From Arctopsyche grandis (taxonomy: Eukaryota; Arthropoda; Insecta; Trichoptera; Hydropsychidae): a stretch of 64,000 bases of DNA. Positions 47,110 through 59,364 of this stretch are shown here, piece by piece. Below the pieces are notes generated by a model that ran no database searches, was not told where the DNA came from, and saw only the letters and a list, made by a program, of their open reading frames with translations. The stretch covers positions 13,330,001-13,394,000 of the forward strand of contig NC_135358.1 in assembly GCF_051622035.1 (NCBI RefSeq), in the 5' to 3' direction. Position 1 is the stretch's first letter; each line of letters starts with the position of its first letter. A program made the position numbers and the translations under genes.

Positions 47110-50092
47110 CAGAGAAGAGTTTATGGCGGTAAGAACTCACTCCTTGAATGGAAATCTCTCTCAAGTACCGCCTTTTTCTCAACACATCTTGGATAAATGC
47201 GAGAAAAATAATATCCAAACCTCCAACAAGGTAAGAGTGACGATGGATGATAGCTTAGCTAATAGAAACCTGTATTTAGCCACGTACAATGTAAGAACGT
47301 TATCGAGTGAAGGAAGTGTGCTTGCATTAGAGAATGAACTAGAAAGTATCAAATGGGATTTAGTAGGACTTAGCGAAGTAAGACGAAAACAGGAAAACCA
47401 AATAATCCTAAAAAGTGGTAACTGTCTCTACTGGAGAGGGCTACCAAATGGTAGAATAGGAGGAGTAGGGTTTCTTATCAATAAGAGAATAGAAAGAAAT
47501 ATTATAGAAATAAACGACATATCGGAACGTATATGCTATGTAGTATTAAGAATCTCGAGCAGGTACACTTGTCAAATCTTCCAAGTGTACGCCCCCACAT
47601 CTAGCCACCCAGACGAGGAAATAGAAGACTTCTACGAAAAACTACAGGGCGCATACGATAATAGCCGCCACCACTTTAAAATAATCATGGGCGACTTTAA
47701 CGCAAAAATAGGACAAAAGGCAAACACAGAAAGAGCAGTAGGCAATTTTGGTACCGGCCAAAGAAACGACAGAGGCGATCGCCTCATAGAATTCGCAGAA
47801 CACAACAGGCTCTTCATCACTAATTCATTTTTCAGGAAAAACACCAACAATAAGTGGACTTGGGAGAGTCCTAAAGGAGACAGAAACGAGATCGATTTCA
47901 TCCTAACAAATGCCCTGCACTCCGTTAAAGACGTTAGTGTTTTAAGTAAAGTAGATATAGGCAGCGATCACAGATTAGTCCGTGCCAAGATGGCCATTAA
48001 TATAAATTGCGAACGTAGGAAATTAATAAAAGGATGCAGTAACTCTCCAGATTTCGCTCAACTAAGGTCTAGGAAAAAGGAATTCGAACTCGAACTTGGA
48101 AATCGATACGGGAAATTAAACCCAGAAGCAGACATCGAGGAATTGAACACTGTAATTAGTTCGGTTCTAACCTCAACAGGTAAGAAATTAGGTGGTTTCA
48201 GGAAACAGATTAAATTAAGCAAAATTTCAGCGGAAACAAAAAACCTAATTAAGCATAAAAGGAATTTAGATAGGGATAATAATAAGCAAGAATACAATCT
48301 AGTAAATAAGGAAATTAAGAAGAGAATAGTCAGGGATGTCAGGGATTTTAACAGCAAGCTAATAGAAAATACCATTAAGAATAACCGTAGCCTGAAAAAG
48401 TGCAAACAGGATCTTTTCTTAGGCAAAAACCAAATGATCGCAATCAGATCAGAGAGCGGAGTAATAATTAGGAATAGAGAAGAAATCATAGACAGAGTTT
48501 ACACGTTCTATGCAAAACTATACGAGAACGACAACGGCCAATTCCCCACTCTGGAATCGACACACGGCCAAAGGGTTCCTGCAGTATTGCCTAGCGAAGT
48601 AGAGGCCGCGCTAAAAACTGCAAAGAATGGTAAAACCCCAGGGGAAGATAATATTCCCATCGACTTACTAAAATGTGGCGGCCCCCCCCTAATTAATATC
48701 TTAGCTAGGCTTTTCAGCAAATGCATCCAGAACCAAGCTATACCAGAAGGATGGAATAACGCAACTATCATTTTAATACACAAAAAAGGCGACAAAAGCG
48801 ATATCAAGAACTACCGACCCATTAGTCTACTTTCAGCGGTCTACAAGCTCTTCACGAAGGTTATTACAGAAAGGCTGAAGAATATCCTCGACGAGAACCA
48901 ACCTATAGAGCAGGCAGGGTTTAGGGCAAATTTCAGCACAATGGACCACCTCCAAGTAGTTGGCGAACTAATCGAGCGCGCCAACGAATATCAACGGCCA
49001 CTGTGCCTAGGTTTCGTCGATTATGAGAAAGCCTTCGATACAGTTAGTCATAATGCAGTACTTAACGCTCTAAAAACACAGGGAGTGCCGGAACCCTATG
49101 TGGGACTGTTAGCTACAATATATAAGAATGCCACAGCTTCAGTTAAAATTTTTTCAGGTACAGATAGATTTAGCATAGGAAAAGGAGTAAGACAAGGAGA
49201 TACAATCTCGCCCAAGTTATTCAATGCGGTGCTTGAGGGAGTTTTCAGGAAATTGGATTGGGATACAGCCGGAGTAAGCATCAATGGTCGCTTTTTGAGT
49301 CACCTTCGGTTCGCAGACGATATAGTTTTAGTAGCTCGTGATTCAGCTGACCTACTTATCAGACTAACACAGCTGGACAGGGAAAGTAGAAAAGTAGGAT
49401 TAAAAATTAACGTAGATAAGACTAAACTAATGTTCAATAGTTATTGCATGCCTGATAGCATCCCCTTAGATGATAAACCAGTAGAAGTAGTAAATAATTA
49501 TTTATATTTAGGTCAAATAATTGACATGTCTGGTAGTAAAAATGAAGAGATAAAGAGACGTATGAAATTGGGGTGGAGTGCATTTGGACGGATGAATGCT
49601 GTTTTTAAATCAAAAATGCCACTCTGCCTGAAGAAAAGGATCTTTGATCAATGCGTTTTGCCAGTGATGACGTATGGATGTGAAACTTGGACACTGAACG
49701 CCAAGATGCAAAATAAAATCCAATGCACTCAAAGAAGTATGGAACGCTGTATGCTTGGCATAACGAGGAAAGACAGGAAGCGGAACACGTGGGTGAGAAA
49801 TATGACAAGGGTAGTGGACATAGTGGATAGAGTGAAGAGATTGAAATGGCAATGGGCGGGTCACGTAGCTAGGAGGATGGACGAAAGGTGGACAAAAGAA
49901 GTGCTTGAATGGTACCCGAGAGAAGGCAAAAGAGTAAAAGGAAGACCGCAAGGAAGATGGGTGAACGAAATTAGGAAAATGTGCGGAATGAGATGGATGA
50001 GTGTTGCGCAAAACAGAGACGAGTGGAAGCGTGTTGGAGAGGCCTTCATCCAGCAGTGGATGGCGAATGGCTGTAAATGATGATGATGATGA
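47110..50092 (+). mobile_element. RTE copy C, uninterrupted ORF, lacks the 5' UTR
   Basis: Starts at CAGAGAAGAG, equivalent to position 23369 of copy A, so about 730 bp of 5' UTR is missing. It is preceded by (TA)n (47089-47109) and ends in (TGA)n at 50078-50092. It interrupts a repeat whose unbroken version reads through at 54301-54510. Confidence 0.92.
47123..50080 (+). CDS. RTE endonuclease/reverse transcriptase, intact 985 aa
   Basis: Single ORF encoding an AP-like endonuclease and a reverse transcriptase that copies the element's RNA at nicked chromosomal DNA. Endonuclease motifs: TYNVRTL (54-60), SEVRRK with Glu85, GDFN (190-193), NEIDFIL (255-261), SDHRL with Asp282/His283. RT motifs: KNYRPISLLSAVYKLF, FVDYEKAFD with Asp633, GVRQGDTISPKLFNAV, RFADDI with Asp732/Asp733, then YLYLGQI, YGCETWTL and a C-terminal GRPQGRWVNEI. 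No stop or frameshift. The start at 47123 matches copy A. Loss of the 5' UTR may have removed the promoter. Copies A and B differ at only a few residues. Confidence 0.95.
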   Translation: MAVRTHSLNGNLSQVPPFSQHILDKCEKNNIQTSNKVRVTMDDSLANRNLYLATYNVRTLSSEGSVLALENELESIKWDLVGLSEVRRKQENQIILKSGNCLYWRGLPNGRIGGVGFLINKRIERNIIEINDISERICYVVLRISSRYTCQIFQVYAPTSSHPDEEIEDFYEKLQGAYDNSRHHFKIIMGDFNAKIGQKANTERAVGNFGTGQRNDRGDRLIEFAEHNRLFITNSFFRKNTNNKWTWESPKGDRNEIDFILTNALHSVKDVSVLSKVDIGSDHRLVRAKMAININCERRKLIKGCSNSPDFAQLRSRKKEFELELGNRYGKLNPEADIEELNTVISSVLTSTGKKLGGFRKQIKLSKISAETKNLIKHKRNLDRDNNKQEYNLVNKEIKKRIVRDVRDFNSKLIENTIKNNRSLKKCKQDLFLGKNQMIAIRSESGVIIRNREEIIDRVYTFYAKLYENDNGQFPTLESTHGQRVPAVLPSEVEAALKTAKNGKTPGEDNIPIDLLKCGGPPLINILARLFSKCIQNQAIPEGWNNATIILIHKKGDKSDIKNYRPISLLSAVYKLFTKVITERLKNILDENQPIEQAGFRANFSTMDHLQVVGELIERANEYQRPLCLGFVDYEKAFDTVSHNAVLNALKTQGVPEPYVGLLATIYKNATASVKIFSGTDRFSIGKGVRQGDTISPKLFNAVLEGVFRKLDWDTAGVSINGRFLSHLRFADDIVLVARDSADLLIRLTQLDRESRKVGLKINVDKTKLMFNSYCMPDSIPLDDKPVEVVNNYLYLGQIIDMSGSKNEEIKRRMKLGWSAFGRMNAVFKSKMPLCLKKRIFDQCVLPVMTYGCETWTLNAKMQNKIQCTQRSMERCMLGITRKDRKRNTWVRNMTRVVDIVDRVKRLKWQWAGHVARRMDERWTKEVLEWYPREGKRVKGRPQGRWVNEIRKMCGMRWMSVAQNRDEWKRVGEAFIQQWMANGCK

Positions 50093-50166
50093 TATATATC
50101 AGTGGCGGGCGGTGACTTTTCAAACAAGGGATGCTGTCCCTTGTTTGAAAAAAAAAACCGACCAAT

Positions 50167-52348
50167 TTATTTTTTAAAATTTAATTTTATTCTTCGTTCC
50201 TTTTTACAAAATTCATCGATAACCGCATCATAGAATTTTTTATTGTTTTTTAAATTTGACATTATTTTCTTTTCGATTGCAATTAAAGCAAGACCAGAGA
50301 GTCTTTCTTCACTTTGACTACTTCTGGTGAACGTTTTAATTCTTTTCATAGTCGAAAATGATCGTTCAGCCGATGCGCTCGTGGAAGGTATCGTACAAAT
50401 TAATTGTATTAAACTAAATACTTGTTCCAAAACGTCTATTAGATCATCTTTCACAATTAATTCCTTTACGTCATTTATAGATTTCAAATGAAAATCTTGC
50501 GTTGAGTACATGTAAATTAATTCGCTTTTTAATTTCATAAAATCAAAGTATTTTCCATAAGTTAGGTGGAGTGATTTAAATAGGAAATCTGGAAAATTAT
50601 TTTCATATTCTTTAAATTTTTTGACGTTAAAAAATTCGAGAAATTTTAAATTTTCGATATCTCGAAATCGATTGGTTGTATTTACTGAAAGAGTTTCTAA
50701 AATTTCAGAATAGTGAAGTTTATACGTTGTTTTCACATCTTCTTCACATTCAGCATATTTTCTTTTTCTATTAAAATTTTTAGTTATTACTTTGTTCCAC
50801 AATGAATCAAAATCGTCTTTTTTGTTATCTAAATATTTTACAAATTTTTTAATTTCACTTACGCAATACGATATGTCAAAGGTTTTTTTTTTGTAAAATT
50901 TCAAATAAAAAATCTGCCGAATTAAATATTGCAGAAAATAAATGCAAATTGAAATTGAATTCAAACTCTTTTAAATAACGATGAAGGACTTCAGCATTTA
51001 TGACAGCATCAGTATCCCATTCGTCTTCATCATTAATTATTTGATTAAATATTTCCATTAATTCTGTTTGATATTCTAATATCATATTTAAAATTTTGCT
51101 ATTGTAGTTCCATCGTGTAGGGGCAGCAGTGGGAAATCGTTTTTTTATTTGACAATCGAGAAGGGAAATTCTTCTTGAAGACTTACAAAAAAAAGTTGAA
51201 AATGACAACATACGGCTGAAAAAACGTTTGCATCCGGATATATGTTTAACAGATTGCGACAAAACTAAATTCAATCTGTGAGCGTAACAATGGACAAATA
51301 AAGAATTAGGACAAATATCTCGAATTTTTCGTTGCACTCCATTATGCTCCCCGGACATTACAGCCGCTCCATCGTACGTTTGTGCAATTAATTTGTCCAA
51401 ACAACCAAATTCTTCCAAGGTCTCACGTATGTGCTGAAAAAGAGCATTAGCTGTTCTATTGGGACTAACATCGACAAATCCAACAAATCTCTCCTGAATT
51501 TCATTGTTTTCATCTACATATCTAAAAATAGTAGATAGCTGAGCTTTGCGACTGATATCTGTAGATTCGTCCACAATTATGGAAACAAATTTTGATGCAC
51601 GTATTTCAGTTTTAATCTCATCTAGCAAGACTTTTGATATTGCGGATACCAAGTCATTTTGTATATGGTTCGATAGTCCAGTAAACACCGTAGAGTTATC
51701 TAAATGAGTTTTCAATTTTATGTCTGATTCACTCAACAGATACAGCAACTCAATATAATTCCCTCTATTTTCCGATTCCTGGTGTTCAAAATGTCCTCGT
51801 AAAGGTTGTTCTTGTTTTGCTAAAAAACAGATCGCGCTTATTAATTTCGACAAAATGTATCTATTTGCAGTAACTTCTTTGTTGTGCATTTCAATATTTG
51901 CTTTAAATTGAGCACTTAAAAAATTTTCTATACGAGGTCCCTTTCCAAATTTTTTAAATTGAGCAGCAGAACATATGTGAGCTTGAGAACATTCATGTCT
52001 CTTGCGCGATTTACTTAAATTGTTTAGGTCAGAAAATCCAAATTTACTCCAGACATTCACTTCTTGAGAAAATAAAATACATGGCCAACAGAATAATTTC
52101 GTTAAGTGAGCACATCCACAAATCCATGAAATTTTTTCGTATGTTTCTGTGTTAAAATACCTTTTAAATGTTTTTGTTTTAGACTGAATATTTAATATTG
52201 GTGTGGGTTTGGGGCTCTTAACAATAATCTCCTTTTCATTAAATGGGAGAGAAGCAAATCTTCTTTTCAGCACATTTTCAATTAAACAATTGCAATTATT
52301 ATTGATCTCGACGACAAGTCCACTCTCATTGTTATTTTCGATATCCAT
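50167..52348 (-). pseudogene. hAT transposase, one frameshift
   Basis: Two overlapping minus-strand frames, 52348-50876 (490 aa) and 50964-50167 (265 aa), are one transposase split at an A10 run (50883-50892). Visible parts: a TTF-type zinc finger with Cys77, Cys79, Cys87, Cys90, His118 and His124; a DUF4371-like core with VDESTDIS (Asp260) and TYDGAAVMSG (Asp326); and the C-terminal hAT dimerisation segment with TSASAERSFSTMKRIK, which carries the catalytic Glu. It binds terminal repeats and cuts and pastes the element. The break is a single-base change in a homopolymer, so it could also be a sequencing error. Confidence 0.88.
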
Positions 52349-53230
<882 letters not shown>

Positions 53231-53399
53231 AAAATGTCTATATTTTTAATTCTTACGGCTAATTTTTACTTTATCTATGTACGTAGTTTTTGATATATGT
53301 ACATACATACATATGTACCTAAACGCATCATAACATTATGGACTCGTTATTAAATAATTATTTAAAAAGCATAATTTTCAACAATAACCATAGAACTAG

Positions 53400-53546
53400 A
53401 GGTTCTGATCGAGAAATCGTGTCTCGAGATTTCTCGAGAAATTTTGATTCTCGTTTCTCGAGAATATTTTATTGTAAAATTACGAGATTCTCATTTCTCG
53501 AGAATATTTTATTATGAAAATTCGAGATTCTCGTATCTCGATAAAA
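53400..53546. repeat. Short-word block (TTCTCGAGAA, 40-bp units)
   Basis: Units starting TTCTCGAGAATATTTTATT recur at 53454 and 53496, each followed by CGAGATTCTC. Leading partial words (TCTCGAGATTTCTCGAGAAA) precede them. Each unit is internally palindromic. Confidence 0.75.
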
Positions 53547-54517
53547 TATGGGATCAACCGTGTGATTGGTGCTTATTTTTAATCTTACGAAAATCAAAAA
53601 CTTGTAAAATTTGTAACTCTCAACATTAAATCAATTCTAGAATCGCCAGTATTTAGTATATTCATCAAATCATAGTATTAATAAAGTTTTTTGATTTACT
53701 TTTCATTGATGAATAATGAAAATAAATATTAAATTGAAAATTTTCAAAATAACATATGTACATATGTATGTATGTACATGCATTCATACAACACATACAT
53801 ACATTGAAAAAATTATTTCCATGCTAATTATAACATTTGAAAATTACAAGGTTTATCTTAGTTTTGGACAAACCTCCTAAAACTTTTCGGATCGCTTTGA
53901 AACTTTGCCATTTTTTTTGGAATAAAAAACGTTTATTTTATCGGAGAGGTTTTGAAAAAACGATGAAAACCATTTCAGAATAATTTGAATTTAATAAAAG
54001 GATAAAGGGTATAAAATCATTTACGTCATTGCATTATTTTAAACCAAATTTGAGGGCCATGAATTTATGATACCGCAAAAACCCGTTGAAAAACCTTACA
54101 TATGTATGTATAACATGTCATGTAAAACAATCAAGAAAAAAAGTAGTTCGAGAAACAGTTGTCAAAAGTCGTTTTGAGAACTCTTTTATCAAAACGAACT
54201 CATAGTAAAAAAAACCGTTTTGAATGAGTTCGTTCATTCGGTCCAAATATTTGAAAATATATAATTTCTTGTAAGGTCTTTGTAATATTTTATACGCATA
54301 AAATATTATTAAAGAAATTATACATTAGATGAACAGATGAGCGCTGGATGACAGTTATAGATGTAAACATAATTCGTTATACATATGTATGTATGTTTCG
54401 AATTTACAAAAGCGAAAGATATTAATTAGTAAAAATATACCTTATTAAATTATTGATAAACGAAATGAGCCTTAATTACTATAAACTATCATATAGATTT
54501 TAATGTGACTATAATAA

Positions 54518-55006
54518 CACTGAGCAACAAAAACGAAAGCATTTAAATTGCAATTACCGCTCGAGTTAGTACGTTTAGATAAAAATAAAAAATATTGAAA
54601 TAGAAAACCAATCCTTATAAACGAGGTGAAATAAAAAAATTGCCAAATAAATGCAAAATAGCACGGAGAAAAAATCCGTAAAAAAAATATTTTTTTTACT
54701 TTTAAAATTCGCTAGACAATTAATTATAAGTATTTTAAAGCAATGCAATATCACAATCAATAGGAAAAACATCTGACTATTGATTCCAATACTCACTTTG
54801 AGCACAGCAATACTAGGTTTTGAGTTAAAGACCGCAAAAGCCAAAAAACTGTAAAAATCGCGCATTTTTTTAAACGCTCATATCTCGTAAACAATCACCA
54901 ACCAGCAAAAATCAATATCATATTCGAATTCAGTGGGTCAAAGTTAGTAAAGATTGGTTAGTCTCCGCTCTGGTAACTAAAAAACGTGATTTGTTGTGGC
55001 TCAATG
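54518..55006. mobile_element. Foldback-family MITE with TAA duplication (right arm)
   Basis: Mirror of 44580-45068, the same 489-bp length, flanked by TAA at 54515-54517 and 55007-55009 (reverse complement of TTA). Confidence 0.75.
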
Positions 55007-55930
55007 TAATTTTCAACAATAACCATAGAACGGGAGATGTTTAAAATTACTTTAAAAAGCTATTTTTTTCGAGAATTGCCTCTGCGAATCGTAAACGATG
55101 TAATAATTTAATTATGGGAAAAGCCGAAAAAAATTATTCGAGCTCCGCGAACGAATTTAAGTATGCGCTTTTTTTTCGTAAACGTATTTCATCATTGAAA
55201 AAAAATATAATCTTGAAAACTTTGAGAATCGCTATTAGAAAATATTTTGTTATTATGTATAACTAATACAGTGTTGAGAAAATTGAGAATAGAGTGTGAA
55301 TTTATCCAATTGATAAAACTGAAATATAACATTTAAAAGAAAAAAAAGTGTGTCCATTTGAAAAAAAACTAAAAGCACTGCGCGAAAGATTCAATCGATC
55401 ATTTTTCTTTTATATTATTTTGGAGAATATGTAGGTACATATGATTTGTCATCTTACAATTATTTTTTGTGAAAAGGTGCTACACATGTATTTATAAAAG
55501 TACGTTTAATATAAAATTCCAGCAAATGTAATATAATATAGCGAAAAAAATTAATAGTATGATTCGTGTTGTTACGAAAAATTGGTAAAACTGAAACGAA
55601 AAATAAAGCGGTATAAAGCATATGTATGTAGGTAGAATATTTGTCAGTGCATCGGAAATTCCTATAACACTCCGTTCGCGGTCGTTCCTTGCAAAACGCA
55701 GAGTTTACGTAAGCTTGGCGACCACTTCACCAGCGGGCCGTGTCGGTGGTCGCCCACGCGCCCTGGTCGCCCGGTCGCCGTCGGCCAGTCGATGATCGCC
55801 CAGTGCGATGGGCGCCCAATTGACGCAGGGCCCAATTGACGCAGAGTCCGCCAGTCTCGTCGTCCAATTGTCGCAGTGGCGAGTAACACTGATCGCCCAA
55901 TCGTCCTGGGCGCCCAATCGACCGTGTCCC

Positions 55931-56321
55931 CCTCACGGGATCGAATTAGAAATGCACGAAAAACCAAATATCGGAAGGCAAAGATCGAAAATCGAAAGAT
56001 CTTAGGTCGAAAGATCAAAAAAAAAGGGTGCATGGTAAACGGTACATACTCACTTAATTTGCGCGAGCAGGATACAACAGGAACAAGAGGATCAGGCTTT
56101 TCCTCCCGTATTCTGCGCGCGCACATTAATACGGGAGGAAAAGCCTGTTCCTCTTGTTCCTGTTGTATCTTGCTCGCGCAAATTAAGTGAGTATATACGT
56201 GAGTATGTACCGTTTACCATGCACCCTTTTTTTTTGATCTTTCGACTTAAGATCTTTCGATTTTCGATCTTTGCCTTCCGATATTTGGTTTTTCGTGCAT
56301 TTCTAATTCGATCCCGTGAGG
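55931..56321. repeat. 391-bp near-perfect palindrome in the right arm only
   Basis: Ends CCTCACGGGATCG ... CGATCCCGTGAGG. Arms of about 185 bp pair almost completely around a 15-base centre near 56113-56127, with a short extra GTGAGTATATAC in the right half. The left arm of the giant element lacks it. Its inner module (TTGCGCGAGCAGGATACAAC ... TTTTCCTCCCGTAT) also fills the hAT MITE at 59365-59534, and its outer module (GATCTTTCGATTTTCGATCT) recurs at 59590-59640. Confidence 0.9.
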
Positions 56322-56459
56322 TGCACCCATACAAAATCATTACTTACTACTCAACAAGTATTTATTTAAAAAAAAATATAAGCATTTTCCATTCTGATCT
56401 TTGCCTTCCGATATTTGCTTTTTCGGTAATTTCACATTCCGGCCCGTCACGGAGACCGG

Positions 56460-56907
56460 TATATTAGATAGGTAATTGTTTGCATTGATTAAAATCAAAT
56501 TTGAGTACTTATTTTAATTTAGAAATCTATTCAATATATTATATACACAAAAGCTGCCAGATAATTTTCAACTTCAGAATACAATTTTCAATTCCATAAA
56601 ATACATATGTACATATGTATCATATATAAATGCGCGAAAATTCATACATTTTTAAAATTTCGTGAAATGATTCAATGTTAGATGGGTTTCCTCTACGACA
56701 CAAAAAGTTGATTCAAAGCATCATAAATAATCCTTTGATGTGCATACTCCTAATTCCGAAATTTTCCAACGAGAAAAATAATTGGGTAAACATGGATATT
56801 GCACACAATTTGACACATTAGAAATTAGATTCATTTATAAATTCGACGGAAATCAAATAGTTCATGTAAAGGAAAATTATTTTCATATTATATGTTAAAT
56901 ATTCTTT
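56460..56907. other. CASK intron 1, 5' end: no recognised feature
   Basis: AT-rich intron between the giant element and exon 1. Confidence 0.6.
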
Positions 56908-56913
56908 ACTTAC

Positions 56914-56972
56914 TTTCCTATAATTTCGCATAATTCGTATACGTCGTCGAAAAGCACTTCGTCGTCGGCCAT
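56914..56972 (-). CDS. CASK: CASK coding exon 1 (start codon, kinase N-terminus)
   Basis: Reads MADDEVLFDDVYELCEIIG and then two bases of a Lys codon, followed by the donor GTAAGT at 56913-56908. The ATG at 56972-56970 is the natural start because the peptide begins exactly where CASK proteins begin. It holds the start of the glycine-rich loop, which continues in exon 2 as GPFSLV. The next exon is 21 kb away. The family role is an N-terminal CaM-kinase-like domain of a MAGUK scaffold. The kinase is atypical in known members, but the residues responsible (the DFG region) are not in this window. Confidence 0.95.
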
Positions 56973-57360
56973 TTTCACATTTGTTTATAATTTAACAACT
57001 TATTTCACATTGATTTCACTCACTGAACGCATCAAAACTCACTGTAACACACAAAATTGCCGATTTGTCGCCGAGTACATTGGGGTAGGCTTTGAGGTTA
57101 GGTTACGCCCACAAAATGTACGCGCCGATGTGTGCGAAAACTCGTCGAACACGACTCAAATCTGTCAATAGAGGGCTAAAACACGCTGAATTTCCGATCG
57201 ACTTCGCGAAATAATAGAGAAAACGCGAAACGGACGATGACATTTGCCGCGACGAGAGAAACGTCAAAAGTGACACTTGAGAGAGGTGCGCTGATAAGCC
57301 AACTGTCAAAGGCGATGCTGCCACTCTGCAAATATCACTCTCTATTATCATTTGTGATTT
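56973..57360 (-). promoter_or_regulatory. CASK 5' UTR and proximal promoter region (putative)
   Basis: Sequence directly upstream of the CASK start codon. It becomes GC-richer and CpG-containing from 57060 to 57320, unlike the intron side. No TATA box is visible at a clear position and I cannot place the transcription start. Confidence 0.4.
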
Positions 57361-58189
57361 TTTTTAATATATTTCACGCTTTAGAGAGATGCAATGACAG
57401 ATTTTTTACAAGACGCTTTTTTATTATTATTATTCAAGTGACTGTTAGGTAACTGGAATATTACTTTACACCTGTTTGTCCTTATTTAAAATTTAATATC
57501 AGATTTTGATGCATAACTGCCCTCCACGTAACAGAGTTCATGGCTAATCATAATGAATATTTTATCAAATTGACAGCATAAAAAATTTAGGAAATTCCAT
57601 AGTCGCACAAATTTAACTGTTATGACCTAATTATACTCATAGTATTTTCACTTTCAAATAATTGAAATAATTTGACTACAATGGTGAACCAGAAATTTAG
57701 CAAATTGATTCGATGCGCAATCGTTTTCGATGTTTTGTATTCGATGTGACCTTTAACATTTGAACTGCAGTACTTATCTTTATGCATTGCAAATTTTCTT
57801 CAAACAATTTGAAATAATGGTCACAGTGGAGTTTTTAACGACCTTCGTCCGAGAAGTCACGCTGATAATGAATAATCGAAATTCACTCGGTAAATTAGAT
57901 TGATGTTCCTATTAGTGTTGACGTTTAATACACGGCGTGAAAAATGTCGAGGTGGCGGATGAAGAGAGGACCAAGGGATGAAAGGGGGAGGTGGGGCGTG
58001 TCGTACCCCCGCGCCTACAACATAACACACAAACCCCTCCGATCACACTGCATGCAAATAGCACCTTATTACAACTATCAATTAGGCCGTTTTTTATTTT
58101 TATATTATTAAATAGATTTTGGCGCCCTTTTCACTCAATCGATACGGAAACGCGTATTCGAATTACGAATTAGACCACGTTTTCCTCGA
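57361..58189. other. Intergenic: no recognised feature
   Basis: AT-rich sequence upstream of CASK with no repeat or ORF I can support. Confidence 0.5.
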
Positions 58190-58570
58190 GATGTGTATTG
58201 TTTGTGTACGTATCGCGAGGTCAGAGAGGGGGGCGGCGAGTGGAGAGTGGCGAGCGGTGGACGACGAATTAACACTGTCGCGATGCACTGGCAGGGGCGT
58301 GCGCGCGCGAAGGTTATGCGGCTATGGAGATTCGGGGGCGCGCGGCCAGGGGCGGAGGCGTCCGTACGGCAACGGGGCGTGCGCTCGATCGGGCGTGCGG
58401 CGCTCGCCTGTGACAGCGGCCCGTGGCAGGGGCGGGTAGGCGCTAAGCGGCTGGTGGGCGGCGAGCGGTGGGCGGTGGACGGGGGGGTGCGCAGGAGAAG
58501 TGCGCGCCAAAACAACCCCGGCGCCGCCCCTGCCGCCCCACACCCAACCCCACATAACCTGCACCAGATA
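58190..58570. promoter_or_regulatory. CpG- and GC-rich block upstream of CASK
   Basis: About 370 bp of very GC-rich, CpG-dense DNA (GGGCGGCGAG, GGGGCGTGCGC words) in an otherwise AT-rich region, 1.2-1.6 kb upstream of the CASK start codon. Open frames cross it on both strands because stops are rare at this composition. Candidate CASK promoter or upstream exon, or a regulatory island. Confidence 0.4.
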
Positions 58571-58899
58571 GTCGTCAAGGAGACACGATCGCATCTTCAC
58601 AACCAAACATTCTCTGAACGCTCATCATCTCGATTCGAACGGATAACGATCCGCCTAGATCACTTTCCGTTACAAATTGCAATTCAACTTGAACACCACA
58701 CCAATACTCGATTGTCAATTAGCTTGAAATCTATCTACATACATACATATATCTAGGTTCTATTTCTCAAGCGATCACAATTATTTCTGAAAATGTTCAT
58801 AAGATAATGTGTGGTGGATTTTTACTTGCCTCTTCTTATTTTAAACTCTGTCTGAATATCTACAACAAAGTTCAAAAAGTTGCCGCGTAATATGTTTAC

Positions 58900-58965
58900 A
58901 AAATCATTACAACTCAACAAGCATTTATTATAAAAAATATAAGCATTTTCCATCAGCATATTTTT
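58900..58965. repeat. Fragment of the giant-element outer tip
   Basis: ACAAAATCATTACAACTCAACAAGCATTTA and ATATAAGCATTTTCCAT match 56331-56395 in the right arm tip, so pieces of that family lie outside the element too. Confidence 0.6.
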
Positions 58966-58981
58966 TTTCGGTTTGGTGATT

Positions 58982-59256
58982 ACTAGTCAAATGTGAACCG
59001 GTCACAGAACAACCGGTCGCTCTAGATTGGTCACACGTGATCACCCGTCACACTAAAACTGGTCACGCGAAAACTGGTCACACCCTAAAAATGGTCACAC
59101 CCTAAAAATGGTCACGAGAAAACTGGTCACATCCTAAAACTGGTCACGAGAAAACTGGTTGACTGATTTTAGGGTTTGACCAGTTTTAGACGGGTGATCA
59201 CGTGTGACCGATCTAGAGCGACCGGTTGTCCTGTGACTGGTTTACATATGACTAGT
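58982..59256. repeat. 275-bp palindrome built from GGTCAC words
   Basis: Outer arms ACTAGTCAAATGTGAACCGG ... ACTAGT pair over about 80 bp. The centre (59049-59160) repeats ACTGGTCACACCCTAAAA and ACTGGTCACGAGAAA several times. It is flanked by pieces of the giant-element family (58900-58965 and 59555-59655). Confidence 0.85.
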
Positions 59257-59364
59257 AGTCCGTTTACCATTTTTTTCCCACACTAGAAAGATTCGGGTGA
59301 CCGTGAAAAAGACGAGAATATTCGTCTATCATCCATACATATGAAAAACGGTTAGTATATATAT

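Larger units (their letters stand above)
53547..56459 (-). repeat. Right arm of the giant inverted repeat
   Basis: Reverse complement of the left arm, with three visible differences: a replaced segment at 54196-54271, an extra 391-bp palindrome at 55931-56321, and scattered substitutions. Frames in it (54575-54865, 55662-56126) mirror left-arm frames only because the DNA is duplicated. Confidence 0.85.

Noticed and set aside
55662..56126. 154-codon minus-strand frame
   Set aside because: It runs across the palindrome and the GC-rich word block; the peptide simply reads the repeated words. Its left-arm counterpart (43625-43924) has a different start.
58135..58756. Overlapping frames of 90-187 codons on both strands
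   Set aside because: Stop-poor because the DNA is very GC-rich; low-complexity Arg/Gly/Ala/Pro composition and no family match that I can recognise.
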